Origin: Neurospora intermedia
Taxonomy: Eukaryota > Ascomycota > Sordariomycetes > Sordariales > Sordariaceae
Direction: 5' to 3'
NCBI GenBank assembly: GCA_037102815.1
Contig: BTPP01000003.1
Coordinates: 1,178,001 to 1,242,000 of the forward strand
Length of the DNA: 64,000 nt
Shown here: in pieces, positions 1 to 12,040 of the stretch
Layout: every line of letters begins with the position of its first letter
Position numbering within the stretch: the stretch's first letter is position 1
Translations under genes and position numbers: made by a program
Notes under the pieces: model-generated
Told to the model about the DNA's origin: nothing
The model's database searches: none
The model's input: only the letters and a program-made list of their open reading frames with translations

Positions 1-1870
1 AACAAGGCGCCTTGCGTACCTAAGGAAATCTACCAGGTCAATGAAGATGTGCCCAACTCGAGGGGAAAGCTAACAATCTTCCTATAATCCTCCCCAACAC
101 CAGTGTGACTGCGAATATCCTGGAGTGCCGCTGACCTCGGAAGAGGGCGCTCCGGTTGCCCCGATGAAGAACCCAGAGGGTACCTTCAGCAAGATGATAC
201 CGATGGAATTCCGGTTGACGAGTCTCGTTGAAGCCCAAAGGCTTTGCGGATGTCTAATCGCTCGTATACGCACATATACCAAGCGCGCGAAGGTCCAGAT
301 GTGGCGCACAGAGGTTGATCGTGTCGTGCTTTGATCGGATATGTGGATGCAACCAAAGATCATTCCATCCATGGACACTCAATCGCCGCAGCTATTGGAT
401 GTTTGCCAGACGCCTAGGTAAGTTTCAAGACCGGCTTGGAAAGCGCCCCCAAAGGTTGGCTGGTAACACCCTCAAGTCTGGTAGTGGGGGGACTTGGCAG
501 CCGATGGTGTATCAAACAAGGGGGTTGATTAATCTTGTCTGACAGATTTTAACCACCTGCCCGTTTCGCTCGGTTCGCTGATCACCTGTCAATCAACTGC
601 TGTCCATGCCATGGAGGCGCGCACTTGTTTCTTCCTCAAACACCCAGTAGAGGAACTGGAAAGTAAGTAAAGGCCGTCGCTGGAATTCTATTCCTGCCCA
701 GAACTGGGACCGTCAGAACCTTCTCATCTTTAAACCGAACGGGAAGCACCGTGCATGTCTCGGAGCGCGTCGTAGATTGTTCGGAAAGGCAAAACAGTTT
801 GCAGGCGTGGAGAGACGGTCAGGTTCGTTGACGGCGTCAGATCCCACCACCCTTCTTAAATCCTCTACCCCACGATCCCCACGATAAGGAAGGTCACGGT
901 GTACCGACATCATCACATATTCAAAGAGCGCGGGATTTGGTAGAGAGCAGCAACTTCAGCGGCTCACTTCGAATTGCGTATCACCAACAAGAAGGAGGAG
1001 GAGGAGGAGGAGGAGGAGGGGAGGAGGGAAGACATTGGGAACTCACACCGACCCCGACACCGAACCCGAACTTGACGGCCATCCTCGTTACATTTATCGT
1101 CGCAGCGAACCTCTGATTCCCGCCCGCCGCTACTGTTCCTCCCAGGCCTTGCTTCTGACGAGCTCGATTATAACGCGTATCTAGACAAGGTTGCCTCCAC
1201 CCGCGAGATAGGACAATGAAGCCGCGCGCGCAACGGACGTCGACGAGGCTCGAAATAGTGGTGATGCCGTGCCAGCTTGTGAAATTCAAGTCTCAACAGG
1301 TTCAAAAATCAAGACACGCCGTCCAAAGACCATCTCTACTACGCTTACCCCGCAGTGCCAACCCCCGGGGTCCCTCGGTAAACATCGGTTTGGCGCATCG
1401 CCTTGCAGCAGCAGCAGCAGCTCCGACCTCCATGTATGAGAGGCACCGAGTTTTTCGAGATCGAAACCGAGAACTTTGCACGTTCTGCCAACCCCCGTTG
1501 CGCCGTGTCCCCGCGTGGGACTCCGGCCCCTTTTCGCGATTGGACGCCGAACTCCACGATACCGTGCCCGAGCCCCGAGTCCAATCGCATCATACTACGT
1601 TCTACCGACCTACCGATTTCCGCCCGCCGCCGGGACGCTAGCCATTCCTGGCTTTGAATTCTCCATTGGCCTACAACACACCACGAAGCAGCACGATTCG
1701 CGATTTGCGATCCTCTATTTTTGGTAACATACCACCTACCTAAGCTCCAACGCGGGGAGCAGATCTTCGGATCCGCAACCGCCACCGCACCGGTCCCCCC
1801 TGCGGCGTATCCGACAGACAGACCATTGCGGCATTGTGGTACATACCTTACCTAGCCGTCTTCCTCCGTC
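1..1870. other. Left-edge non-coding region and leader of the BLOC-type gene
   Basis: No reading frame here looks like a convincing gene. Several short frames are open at once near 40-380, which is typical of chance. The stretch holds a GGA/GAG microsatellite near 991-1028 and a CAG run near 1405-1421, both of which create spurious Glu/Pro/Gln/Ser frames. The last few hundred bases are pyrimidine-rich and probably contain the promoter and 5' leader of the gene starting at 1871. A gene continuing past the left edge cannot be excluded. Confidence 0.5.
991..1028. repeat. GGA/GAG microsatellite
   Basis: About 11 near-perfect trinucleotide units of purine-only sequence in non-coding DNA. It generates the Pro-rich frame seen on the opposite strand, which is not a gene. 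Confidence 0.9.
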
Positions 1871-2482
1871 ATGTCGACCTCCTCACACGTCCCGGGGAAT
1901 GCCGTGCCTGACACGCAACTAGGACTCAGCAATGAAGAGATACAACTACTACGACATGGCCAGCAAACCGTGGCGGCCGCAGGGGGCGGCGGAGGAGGAG
2001 GAGGAGGGGGAGGAGGAGGAGGCGAATCGACCTCGTCCCGCGCAGCGAGCCGCGCCTCATCTCAAGGCCTGCTCGTTATGGACCCTTCCTCTCTGGCCGC
2101 TCTAGGCCGGCACTTTGACCGGGTCATGCAGCGCATCCAGCAGCAGCTCGAGTATCTGATAGAGCAGTCCCAGCAGGTCAACCTGGAGGTGTACGACCGC
2201 GCCGGCAACCTGGTCGATAATGCCGACCGCGAGATTGCGCGGTACCACAGCCTCATGGCCCAGATCGACGAGCTCGAGCTGGATTTTGATCGCATATCCC
2301 ATATTCGGGAAATCGTGGCCGGGTTTCGTCAGCGCGCTGAGGATCTAGAGCGCGAGTTGGAAAGATCGGGGAGCGGCGGTGCGTCACGAAGGGATCATCG
2401 CCATGGACATGGGCATCATCGTCACTCATCGCATCGCAGTCATGGACATCATCATTCGAGCTCTGGGAGGCAAAGGAGTTGA
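1871..2482 (+). CDS. BLOC-1/BORC-type coiled-coil subunit (BLOS2- or Cnl1-like)
   Basis: Single-exon frame of 203 residues. Residues 1-30 contain a short conserved-looking head (LGLSNEEIQLLRHGQQ), followed by a run of about 15 glycines (nucleotides 1984-2023) and a Ser/Ala linker. Residues about 75-170 form a continuous amphipathic helix starting SSLAALGRHFDRVMQRIQQQ and including IDELELDFDRISHIREIV. The C-terminus is His/Ser-rich. The helical core resembles small coiled-coil subunits of BLOC-1/BORC, complexes that act in endosome-to-lysosome (vacuole) trafficking. The assignment rests on memory of fungal members; I cannot separate a Cnl1 from a BLOS2 orthologue. The next gene, spp1, converges on it. 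Confidence 0.6.
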   Translation: MSTSSHVPGNAVPDTQLGLSNEEIQLLRHGQQTVAAAGGGGGGGGGGGGGGESTSSRAASRASSQGLLVMDPSSLAALGRHFDRVMQRIQQQLEYLIEQSQQVNLEVYDRAGNLVDNADREIARYHSLMAQIDELELDFDRISHIREIVAGFRQRAEDLERELERSGSGGASRRDHRHGHGHHRHSSHRSHGHHHSSSGRQRS

Positions 2483-3420
2483 GCAAGTCGGAATCAGAAG
2501 AAGGGTCAGAGACTCAAGGTAGATGAATTATCCTTTCCGGTACTCACCACCAACGACGAGCCATATTACGGGTCAGAGTTCCAGCCAGCAATGGAAGAAG
2601 GAGAAGGAGAATACCACATAGGAAGGAATATGATATACAACTTCATGCAACAAAGGCAGCAACAGCACAGCCATACATTGGAAAATATGAGGATATCCTC
2701 CAGGTCATGAAACAGATAGAAGGAACCAGGTCCCGCGACCATCAGCAAAACATGTCATGGAAATCATTTGGGCGTTTTTTGGGGGGTCATCAGGGAGCAA
2801 GCATATTTAGCGGTATTCGGTGTGCACACGGTGTTCAAGCTCTCGCCATTTATGAGTACGACGTCGGGTCGGAGGAGAACAGTACCGCCAGCTAAAACGG
2901 TGCAATACAATCACATTCAATTATTGAAGGAAGACGACGCGCCAGGGGAATGTGGTCACGAGAGTGAAGTCCTCAAGGGCAGACATAGAGTTGGTAAAGA
3001 TAATTGGGGACTTTATAACGTCATCTACTTCCGTTTTGGCTTCTCCTCGCCTATGTGATCGCACCGTGCCTTATTTAGAAAGACGGCGAGACGGGCCCCG
3101 CGGTTTGTAACGTCTGGCATACTTATCAACGGCTTAGCCAGGCTTTACTCACTCCTTTCATTCCTGTCTATATCCTCTTGTATATCCCAGATTATGAGCA
3201 ATCATGTTCCATGTGTTATGTTGCTACGAATGTACTAGCAAAGGGTCAAGGCGCATAAACACCTTTAATGATATCTGTGGTACGACCGGCCCTCCACGCC
3301 GGTCGATGGTGTAGTTTCCCTGTAGTTTGTTTTGTCGACCATAAGAGATGGACATCCACACGGATCAAGAACGATAGCAATGACCTCTCCAAGCAACAGT
3401 GTCGCCCTTTGATACATCGC
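2483..3420. other. Convergent intergenic region
   Basis: Lies between the 3' ends of the BLOC-type gene and spp1. Only short chance frames are visible. It probably holds the two 3' untranslated regions. Confidence 0.6.
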
Positions 3421-5313
3421 TCACTGACCACCCATCTCCTCATCTTCATCACTCATCTCCTCATCCGAACTGCGATAAAGCACCACCACCCTATTATCCT
3501 CCTTCATTTTCCTCCTGTACCTCCCCGCCGCACTAGCGCGAACCCTTGTCTCGGTATCCAACTTCTCCTTTGCCTCCGCCGCGAGCTCCTTCATAGTGTG
3601 CTTAACATTCTTGGAAAGGATCCCCATCCAACCAGAGTGTGGCTTGCACTTCTTCTTGGTGCACATGCCTGCCGTCAGGGGGTCAATTTTGGGAACACCG
3701 TTGATTCCGTTGTGGCGGTCCCAGCCATTGACGCCATTGACACTACCTTGCTCATCTTCCTCCTCGTCGCCGCCGTCCTCCTCGTCATCTTCATCTGCGT
3801 GCTCACTCTTGATATGCACCGCAGATTCCGACAACAAAGCCAACAAATCTGTAGGCGCGTCTATCCGTCCCCTCTTGAAAATCGCCTCTCCCTCGTCGCT
3901 CTTCAAAAACACACTAAACGCGTGAATAGCCCCGACTGTGTCCAGCCGCGTGTCGTAGCCGCACAGATCCTTGGCCGTGCCCTTCCCCGCCATGATGGCC
4001 GCCTCGCGTCGCTTCACCGCCATGTCGAGCAGCTGGAGCATCTTCTTGCAGAGCCCAATCTCCTCGCCCAGAGCGTAGCGGTCGGCGGCGGAGCGGTCGA
4101 GGATGGACCGCTCTTCTGGCGTGAGGACTACCGAGAGGTCGGCGGTGTTCCAGAAATTTGGGGGGACGCCTGTGAGGGTGGGTTAGCTTGGTGTACCTGG
4201 AGGGAAAGGGGAGTGGGTTGGTGGGTTGAAAAGATTGTCATGATGACGAGTGGGGCGAGAAGGTAAAGGTTGACTGATGGATGGAGTGTAATGACGTGAG
4301 AGCCACATACCGAAAGGTTCATCCCCAAGATGCCATGGCGGATCATCATGGCCTGGTTTACTATCCGGCGGATTCAAGAGTCCCATAAACTCCTGCCGAG
4401 TCAAGTTGTCCATGCCCACCTCTCTTGTTCGTGGCAGCGTAGCAACCAGCTGATCCCACCATGCATTGCAATGTTCCGGCGAGCAGAAAATGCTGCGCTC
4501 CTCTCTGGCATCCTCGTAAATCTTGGCCGGCTGGTCGCACCCATCGAGCGAGCACATCTTTTTGTACCGAGTAACCAAGCCACGCTCGGGGACTTCACAC
4601 CTGGGGCAGATATACCTCTGCACCAGGTTCTCGCCCGTGTACTTGTCCATGTCAATACACTCGCCGTGGAACCAGTCCTCGCAACGGTCACATGCTATCA
4701 TGAACCGATGATTGTCGGGTCCGCCGCAGATACAGTAGGGGCCGCTGTCGGACTCGCTCATTCCGCTGCCTCCTCCGTCTTGCCCACCGGCCAGGCTACC
4801 GGCTGGACTACCTCCGCCGTCGAATTCGCCAGGCAGAGTCGTCGCTGATGTGTCGATCTTCTTCCTGGTTCCGCCTCCTCCTGTTGTTGTTGCTGCTCCC
4901 TTGGCCGTGCCTTTCCTGGCCCCTCCGCCTGCTGTCCGTGCCCGCTTGGGTGCCTTGATGGTAGTTGCAGTACCCCGCCTCCTCGACTTTGGTGTTTTTG
5001 ACGATGTCGTCTGCGACTTGGCCATAGGTGCTGGTGAGCCGAATTTGTCATCACCCATTATATGGTCACCGTCCTCGTCGCTACTAGAGTGTTCGGAGCC
5101 ACCGTAGAGGCGACGAGCACCTTGTTGTGAAACATCGTTGATAAATGACATTTTGTTCTGGCTGGTGGTGTTGGTGCTTTTAGTTGTTTGATCACTCTCG
5201 GCGACCGAAGGACTGGTTTGTCTCCCGCTTTCATCCGTCGTTGGGCTGGCTGCTGCCTCCTCTGATGCGGCCGGCTCAAGAGTAAAGAAGGAATTTGAAA
5301 ATGAGGAGGCCAT
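3421..5313 (-). CDS. spp1: COMPASS (Set1) complex subunit Spp1, PHD-finger protein
   Basis: Two exons, 5313-4311 and 4169-3421, joined across a 141-nt intron (GTATGT at the 5' site, CACAG at the 3' site) in phase 1, giving about 583 residues. Residues 1-190 are disordered, with a basic Lys/Arg-rich patch near 108-152. A PHD finger spans residues 193-240 with C4HC3 ligands C194, C196, C208, C211, H216, C219, C236 and C239 (PYCICGG, CDRCEDWFHGEC). Next comes a region with CSLDGCDQPAKIY and CSPEHCNAWW, the conserved C-terminal part shared with CFP1/Spp1. The second exon carries an Arg/Lys-rich helix, CGYDTRLDTVGAIHAF, and an acidic tail. In the family, Spp1 binds methylated H3K4 and supports Set1-dependent H3K4 trimethylation in the nucleus. 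It is divergent from sco1. Confidence 0.88.
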
Positions 5314-5999
5314 CCTGGTGGATTTTGTAAATGACGTGAAGTGCTAGCAATTGTTACTCAACCTGCGTGGCAGTGGCAGTGGCAGCTACCGCCACTTCAC
5401 CAGACTACGGGTGCAGGTGCCAACCTGGAGGCAACCTGAACTAATTTGGCAGTGCAGAGAAAATGCTGAGGGATTCGTGCTTAACATTCGACGCACGGCA
5501 TCTTCATGCCAGGAATTGACTACCGAAGCAACGAGGCTCGACCGGCAACACGCTTGAGCAATATCGCCAAGGGTGATACCGTTTGAATGATAGAGACCCT
5601 GGCGTGAAGATTGGGATCAGGATAGGGATGAAGGTGGTTTGTGAGTGGACGCGATCCAAAGGCGTCTAACATGATACCAACGGCTTGGCAATACTATTCG
5701 CTAAGCGCATAGCGTGTCAACCCGACGACCCTGAGCTTCAGTGCCCCACTTTATTTTTGAAGCCGCGGGACGGGACCTGGAAGCTTTGAGTGTTAAGCAC
5801 AGGCCGTGCCGACTGCCGCCCGTATTGCGCGGGGAGATTTTGCGCTGCAAGCCGTCTGGAGTCCGGACTCCTCCGTTTTAGCCTTCCTCAAGGTCACCTC
5901 GCCGGTCATTTGTCATCCGGTCCGCGTCTGATTTTTGGGAAGTCAACATTCGAGAATCCACTCTGATTGTCAACCACAACGAACAACACCACCGCGCGA
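5314..5999. promoter_or_regulatory. Divergent promoter region between spp1 and sco1
   Basis: 686 nt separate the two start codons, so both promoters must lie here or within the genes. Only chance frames are present. No specific binding site is claimed. Confidence 0.5.
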
Positions 6000-7030
6000 A
6001 TGAACATGTCGCACGTCATTGCGCCCATGCGCACCTTTTCCAGTGTCCTCTCCAGGACCCCCGCGAAGCAATGCCAGCGGTTCATCTCGACAGCTACAAC
6101 CACCCGGCCTACCGTCCCGAGACTCCAAGCCCAGCTCCATCAGCCAGTGGCGCAACGCAGGACTTATAAGACCGTCGAGGAAGCAAAGAGCAAATACCGT
6201 TCGGGAGTACGTCTGCGTGTCGTCGACTAGACGCGTCTTCCGCCTCACACATTCCCTACGACAACAACCAGCTGACACTAGCGACTGTTGCGGGTAGCCC
6301 TTTTCCTGGAAGGCCGGTCTTCTCTTCGTCCTCACCGGCGCCGGCTTGCTATGGTACTTTGAGCACGAGAAGCAGCGCATGCAGCGCAAGAGGATAGCCG
6401 ATGCGACCAAGGGTGTTGGCAGGCCAAAGGTCGGCGGCCCGTTCGAGCTGATCGACCAGAACGGCAAGCCCGTGACGGAGAAGGATCTCAAGGGTCGCTA
6501 TTCCTTGGTTAGTTTGATCTAGACCCAATCTGTTGCAACACAAAACCTCTGTGCTTCTACATTCAAGCTCGCTGACCAAATTCTTTACTTTCTTACAGGT
6601 CTACTTCGGCTTCAGCCACTGCCCCGACATCTGCCCTGAGGAGCTTGACAAGATGGCGGCCATGTTCGAAAAGGTGGAGGCCGAGCGTCCTGGCGCTCTC
6701 AAGCCTGTCTTCGTTACCTGCGATCCGGCGCGCGATACCCCCCAGGTGCTCAAGGAGTACTTGGCCGAGTTCCACCCCCTATTCATCGGCTTGACGGGCA
6801 CATACGACCAGATCAAGGCCATGTGCAAGGCGTACCGCGTCTACTTCAGCACTCCCTCCAAGGTCGAGCCTGGCCAGGACTACCTCGTCGACCACAGCAT
6901 CTACTTCTACCTGATGGATCCCGAGGGTGATTTCGTTGAGGCCCTCGGCCGCCAACACTCGCCTGACCAGGCTGCCAAGGTGATCTTGGACCACATGAAG
7001 GATTGGCAGGGTAAGTGGAAGAAGGATTAG
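6000..7030 (+). CDS. sco1: Mitochondrial copper chaperone Sco1 (cytochrome c oxidase assembly)
   Basis: Three exons, 6000-6206, 6298-6507 and 6599-7030, all joined in phase 0 (GTACGT...GTAG and GTTAGT...ACAG), giving 282 residues. The N-terminus is rich in Arg/Ser/Thr with almost no acidic residues, as expected for a mitochondrial presequence. One membrane helix lies near residues 73-91 (WKAGLLFVLTGAGLLWYF). The thioredoxin-like domain has the copper-binding CxxxC motif (C147 and C151, in SHCPDICPEE) and the matching His at about 238 (YLVDHSIYFYL). Sco1 sits in the inner membrane and delivers copper to the Cu-A site of cytochrome oxidase subunit 2. All metal ligands are present and the length is usual. 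A second in-frame ATG lies two codons after the first. Confidence 0.95.
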
Positions 7031-8498
7031 GCGGACATCTGACTTTGATACAAAAGTAAAAGATACAGAGTGTAGAAAACGTGTACGATAAATCGACTTC
7101 GGCGGTACATATACATTAGAGGATTTCTTCTGTCGGGCAGCTATACCGAGCGATGGTGCCTCAAAGTTCTTGGATATGCGTCGGGCGGGCTCGGATTTCT
7201 TTTGTCATATTAGACAATTTCGGGTTCTGTGCGCATCCTGGTCTCCCAAGTACAACAAGCTGGGCCAGTTGGGCTCGATGACCAAGTCGAATGTTTTAAT
7301 GGTATGCTAGAATACGAACTAAGGTCTTTAGCGACCTTGCAGCTACAAGCCAACTTGTAAGGTAACCCTAACACGGCATGACATAACAGGCAACATGTTG
7401 ATTGTGCTTCATCAAGTAATTGATGTAATGGGGATCAAGAGAAAGGATATGGGGTACAAACTGGTCGCATGTCAACCGTGAGTCGTGACACCAACACTCT
7501 TATGTACACTACTTTACTCGGCAACGGAGCCTGCCGTATCTTATCGGATGTTACGTCATGGTCAGCACGTGCGGTTTTTCCAAAGCTGTGGTAACAGAAG
7601 GTGGGGTCGCCGTAGTGCAGTGGGTCTTCCCATTCGTGCCTTTCTCTTTTTTTCTTTTCTACCTAACTAGGTGGTGACAATGGATGTTCCAACCATTGGC
7701 GGCGCCTAGATACTCCCTTGCACTGCGCCAACGAGAAAGGGCCCTGGATTTCTTTTGCTCTTTCCTGCGATTGGTGCCCCCACGTCGAGCGCATTTGCAG
7801 TCACTCCAAATCCCATCGTTTATCGATGTCTTATTTGCTGTGTTGGGGAGATTGCTCTTCCTTGTTTCCATGAGTGATACGGAAAGTTCAGGTCATGTAC
7901 GTAAGGTACAGTATGTGAAAGAGGCGGGGAAGACGACTTACATGCATGGTTGGGCAGTCACTGTACACTACCAAGTTAGATAAGGACTTGTTGGACCGTG
8001 GAGCCCGAAACGCATCAATCAGACATCTTGTCTTCAAACAACACTTTAACACTTCTCGCAATTTGATGTATTTTCTTTGCCTTTGTAAAGTACCTCATAT
8101 CAGAGTATATTTACCGTTTACGATCTTGGCTGAGATTCATAGGCAATACCTAGACCGCGTGGGTTTTCCCTCTTCACTTCATCGCCGGCGTGATCTTCGG
8201 GGCTCCAGGGCGACAAACGCACCCGCTCCAGGCGCCTTCCAGGCACCCGACACACTACCCACTCGAGTCGCCGACTAGTGTATCGTCTCACCCGTGTGGA
8301 GCCCCTCGTGAAAAGAACAAGACGGGTCGGCTCGGAAGGTCGCCGGGCGCAGACGACATATCTTCAGCCCGTGGTAATCTCAAAAGAAAACATCTACATT
8401 TGATCTCACTCTCACCATATCGCTTTCGCTTCGACCATCGCGACCTCCATCTAGTTACGCTGGTTTGGACAAAACTCCCATCTGTTCCATCCAATACC
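7031..8498. other. Intergenic region between sco1 and choline kinase
   Basis: 1.47 kb with only short overlapping chance frames. The last 300 nt are pyrimidine-rich and probably the choline kinase leader. No RNA gene was recognised. Confidence 0.55.
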
Positions 8499-11261
8499 AT
8501 GTCGGCGCCGTCCTCCGTTAACGAATCCATGAACGGGTCTGTCAACGGGCCAACGATCCGCCCCAGACGTTCGGCACTCAAATATGAAGGCGACAGTGAC
8601 AGAGTACACTCTTCGGGCGCATCTTCCAAAGGTTGGTGGTTTGCTCTCTTTGTTTCTTGCTTCTTTCTTTCTTTTGAGACTTGTTTGTACGACCCTTGAT
8701 GCGTGCACGTACAGTGAGCCACCCTTTATCGTGTGCCACCCCAAGATAAGCTCTCGCTACCAGAGAAGTCTGACGGTGAAAACGGCAGCCTGGATGTGAG
8801 CATTGTTCGTCTCATGTACCACGATATCGATCAGATGGATAGGCGGATGTGGGCATTCCAGCCCATGTCGTGTTACCAAGGGAAGCAAGGGGGTGAGTGG
8901 GCAAAGCTCACTTTGCCAATCTCTGAAATTTCCGTATATATAACACAAGTTTATCCCGGGTCAGAGAGTTGTGGTTGACTTTGCGTAGCTGTGCAGATTG
9001 CGGAACCTGAGACTCCTTCTGTGGAAGAGCACCACGTTAAGAAACAGTTCTCTGCGGGCGTAGCCAAAAGACTTGGTGGCCGACCTGCACCCACCTCAAA
9101 CCCATCGAGAACCTCACTCGCTTCAGGTACCAGCCAAGCGGACATCGACAACTCCGGCAGTCCGACTGTACTGACTGCATCACCTGCCCCAATGGATGAG
9201 TCTCCGGCACACGGTCCACAAGGTCGTCACCGTAACAAAATAGACAGGATCAGTGAGCGACTGGTCGCCCAAGTAGCCGAATGGATTCAGCATGAAAAGA
9301 CCAAGAGGGAAACTAGAAAGACAGTGAAGCTTCTTCGACGGCGCAAGACACCACCCATCCATGTGAACGGAGAGCCTACCGTCTCCTCGCCTACCCGCCC
9401 TCGTTCGGATTCCATCAGTACAGACTCGAGCGAGGTCTCTTTGGACAGACTGCAAAAGATCCTCAATGACGGCATGTCTGCTCTCGGCCTAGACCAGGTC
9501 CCGCAGCTAGGCCCCCGTCTCGGACGCAGACGATCTAGGAGGAGTCTCAAGGCGCCTTCTGCCCGCACAGCCTCTTCCGACACGGAATTTTTTGATGGCG
9601 ATGTCGTTGTTCCTAGCTGTGACGTGTTCCTCGACAACTCGAAGACCATGAGTTACTCAGGCGGCAAGGCAACCACCGAGGATACACCTTCACAAGCTAG
9701 CCGTAGGGAAGAGAAGGAGAAGCAGGCTTGGCTCGCGTTCAAGAACGAGATCATCAGGCTAGCACATACTCTCAGGTTGAAGGGGTGGAGGCGCATTCCG
9801 CTCAACGGTGGTGATACGATCTCTGTTGAGCGACTCAGCGGAGCGCTGACGAACGCTGTGTATGTGGTGTCACCGCCCCCTGAATCTGTTTTGCCTCCGC
9901 AGGAGGGTAAGAGACAGCCGGAAAAGGTCTTGCTCAGAGTCTACGGCCCGCAAGTTGAGCACTTGATCGACCGAGAGATCGAATTGGGCGTTCTCAAGCG
10001 CCTGGCGAGAAAGAAGATTGGCCCTCGGTTGCTCGGTACCTTTTTGAACGGCCGCTTCGAGCAGTACTTCAACTCCACCACGTTGACGCCTGAGAATCTT
10101 CGTGAGCCTGAGACATCCAAACAAATCGCCAAACGCATGAGAGAACTGCATGACGGCGTTGAGCTTCTTGAGCACGAAAAGGATGAAGGTCCTGGTGTCT
10201 GGAGAAACTGGGATAGGTGGCTCGACCAGGCTGAGAAGACGGCCATGTACCTCGACAACCAGGTTGCAGCCCAGCTTCAAGAAACCACTCGCCACAAGGA
10301 GACTTGGAAGACTAGGGGTTTCGTCTGCGGTGTTGAGTGGCCCGTGTTCAGACAGATGGTTCAAAAGTACCGCATGTTCCTCGAGGACTATTATGGCAGC
10401 CCTACCAAAATAAGGGAAAAGCTGGTCTTTGCCCACAATGATGTTTGTCCACCACATATCCTGTTATTCACCGAGAAAAATTATTGACCAAGAATCTAGA
10501 CTCAATACGGGAACATTTTGCGCATTCGGCCCGACGATAAGAAGTCGCCTTTGCTGCAGCCCGCCAACGAGCACAAGCAGTTGATCGTCATCGATTTTGA
10601 GTATGCCGGAGCGAACTTGGCCGGCCTGGAGTTTGCCAATCACTTCTCCGAATGGACCTACAACTATCACGATCCTGTTACGCCACACGTTTGCGACGCT
10701 ACCAAGTATCCAACTCTCGAACAGCAGCGGCGGTTCATTAAGGCCTACGTGGACCACCAGCCGAAGTTCCCTTCGGTACCTGGTGTATCAACACCATCGG
10801 TGACACCGTCAAGCACGGACACGCCTAGGCCCGGCATGCTTCAGAGCACCAACTCGGCAAGCTCCATTGTGGAATTCATGTTAGACGCCCGCGTGCCGCC
10901 AGGTGGGTGGAAAGAAGAGGACGCCCGTCGTGAAGCCGAATCGGAGAAGAGGATTAAGGAACTCTTGGAAGAAACCCGGCTTTGGCGAGTTGCCAACAGC
11001 GCTCAATGGGTGGTATGGGGCATCATCCAGGCGAAGATTCCCGGACTGAATGACGGGGCGAAAGACGTGGTCACGGCGCCGGAAGGCAGCGTGCCTGACG
11101 AGGAGCTTGAGGCGGAAGAGGAGGCCGATGCGTTCGACTACCTGGGCTACTCGCAGGAGAGGGCCTTTTTCTTTTGGGCGGATTGTGTACGCCTTGGGCT
11201 TGTCACAGAGGAGGAGTTGCCGGAGAACGTTCGTTGCAGGCTTAAGTTTGTTGAGCAGTGA
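8499..11261 (+). CDS. Choline kinase (choline/ethanolamine kinase family)
   Basis: Four exons, 8499-8631, 8746-8795, 8997-10442 and 10500-11261, join in frame to about 796 residues. The first two exons are inferred from phase; exon 2 is only 50 nt. Residues 1-250 are disordered and basic. The kinase domain begins near residue 310 (SVERLSGALTNAVYVVSPP, the nucleotide-binding loop). The catalytic motif is HND at 541-543 continuing as TQYGNILRI, and intron 3 falls exactly between its Asp and Thr. The metal-binding DFEYAGANLAGLEFANHF follows from D575. The enzyme phosphorylates choline with ATP, the first step of the CDP-choline route to phosphatidylcholine, in the cytosol. A Ser/Thr/Pro insertion lies near residues 640-675. 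It equals yeast Cki1 in family; an ethanolamine preference cannot be excluded. Confidence 0.9.
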
Positions 11262-12040
11262 TGGGCCTCTGAGACTCTCGAGATGAAACAGAAAATAGGA
11301 GGTGATTTTGGTAACTATGAAGAAGGGATACGATAAGGCGAAGAGGAACAAGTGGGTTAAGGCCAGCGCATAATGTCAGTGGCTAGGCGCGGAGCCGAGT
11401 GGCCCGACCTATATACTGTTGAGCTTTTTACATATTTACATATACACCCGCACCGACGTTACAGCTCGACGGCTTCGTGCGATGCGAGGGCGTTGACGTG
11501 ACCTGCATAGCCAGCCAGGGCCTGCATAGCGTAACAGTTGGTAGTTTCAATGATATGGGAAAGCGGTGTATCTACAATCATGCATGATTTACAGATTTGT
11601 ATGTATAGTTAGAGCCCTATGCTCACACCGTGAGTGTCAACATTTACTGTCGAAGTCTACTCCACGTTGTATTTCCACATGGGCGTTGTGACACAGGTAC
11701 GTACCTTCTAAGTAATGCCTGCGCTTCAATGTGCACAGTTCCGATTAATGAAGCCTCCCCCGCATTGCACACGCCGTTGCAGTTCATCTCAACTTCCATT
11801 TACTAGACTTTATGAGGGCACTGTGTTAATAGTGTAAGTGCCCAATTCTCAATGCCAAGACATGTTTGATAGCATTCACTTATTGTGGTCCATGTCTCCT
11901 CCCTCTTCAGTTTTCCTCCCTCTTGTCCTCAAATCTCTGTCCTCCATGATTGATCGTATTGTTTGAAAGAGATGACTCGGCCCATCATACACACAGCTCT
12001 GGATCGTCTGAACCTGTTTCAAATCTCGAAAAAATATCAA
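11262..12040. other. Intergenic region downstream of choline kinase
   Basis: Nothing gene-like is visible. It probably contains the choline kinase 3' untranslated region and, on the minus strand, sequence downstream of the candidate small secreted protein. Confidence 0.55.

Noticed and set aside
82-378. Simultaneously open frames on both strands at the left edge
   Set aside because: No family features; possible end of a gene outside the window cannot be judged.
3268-4266. 332-codon plus-strand frame opposite spp1
   Set aside because: It is a shadow of the spp1 exon 2 and intron, whose frame carries the conserved family sequence.
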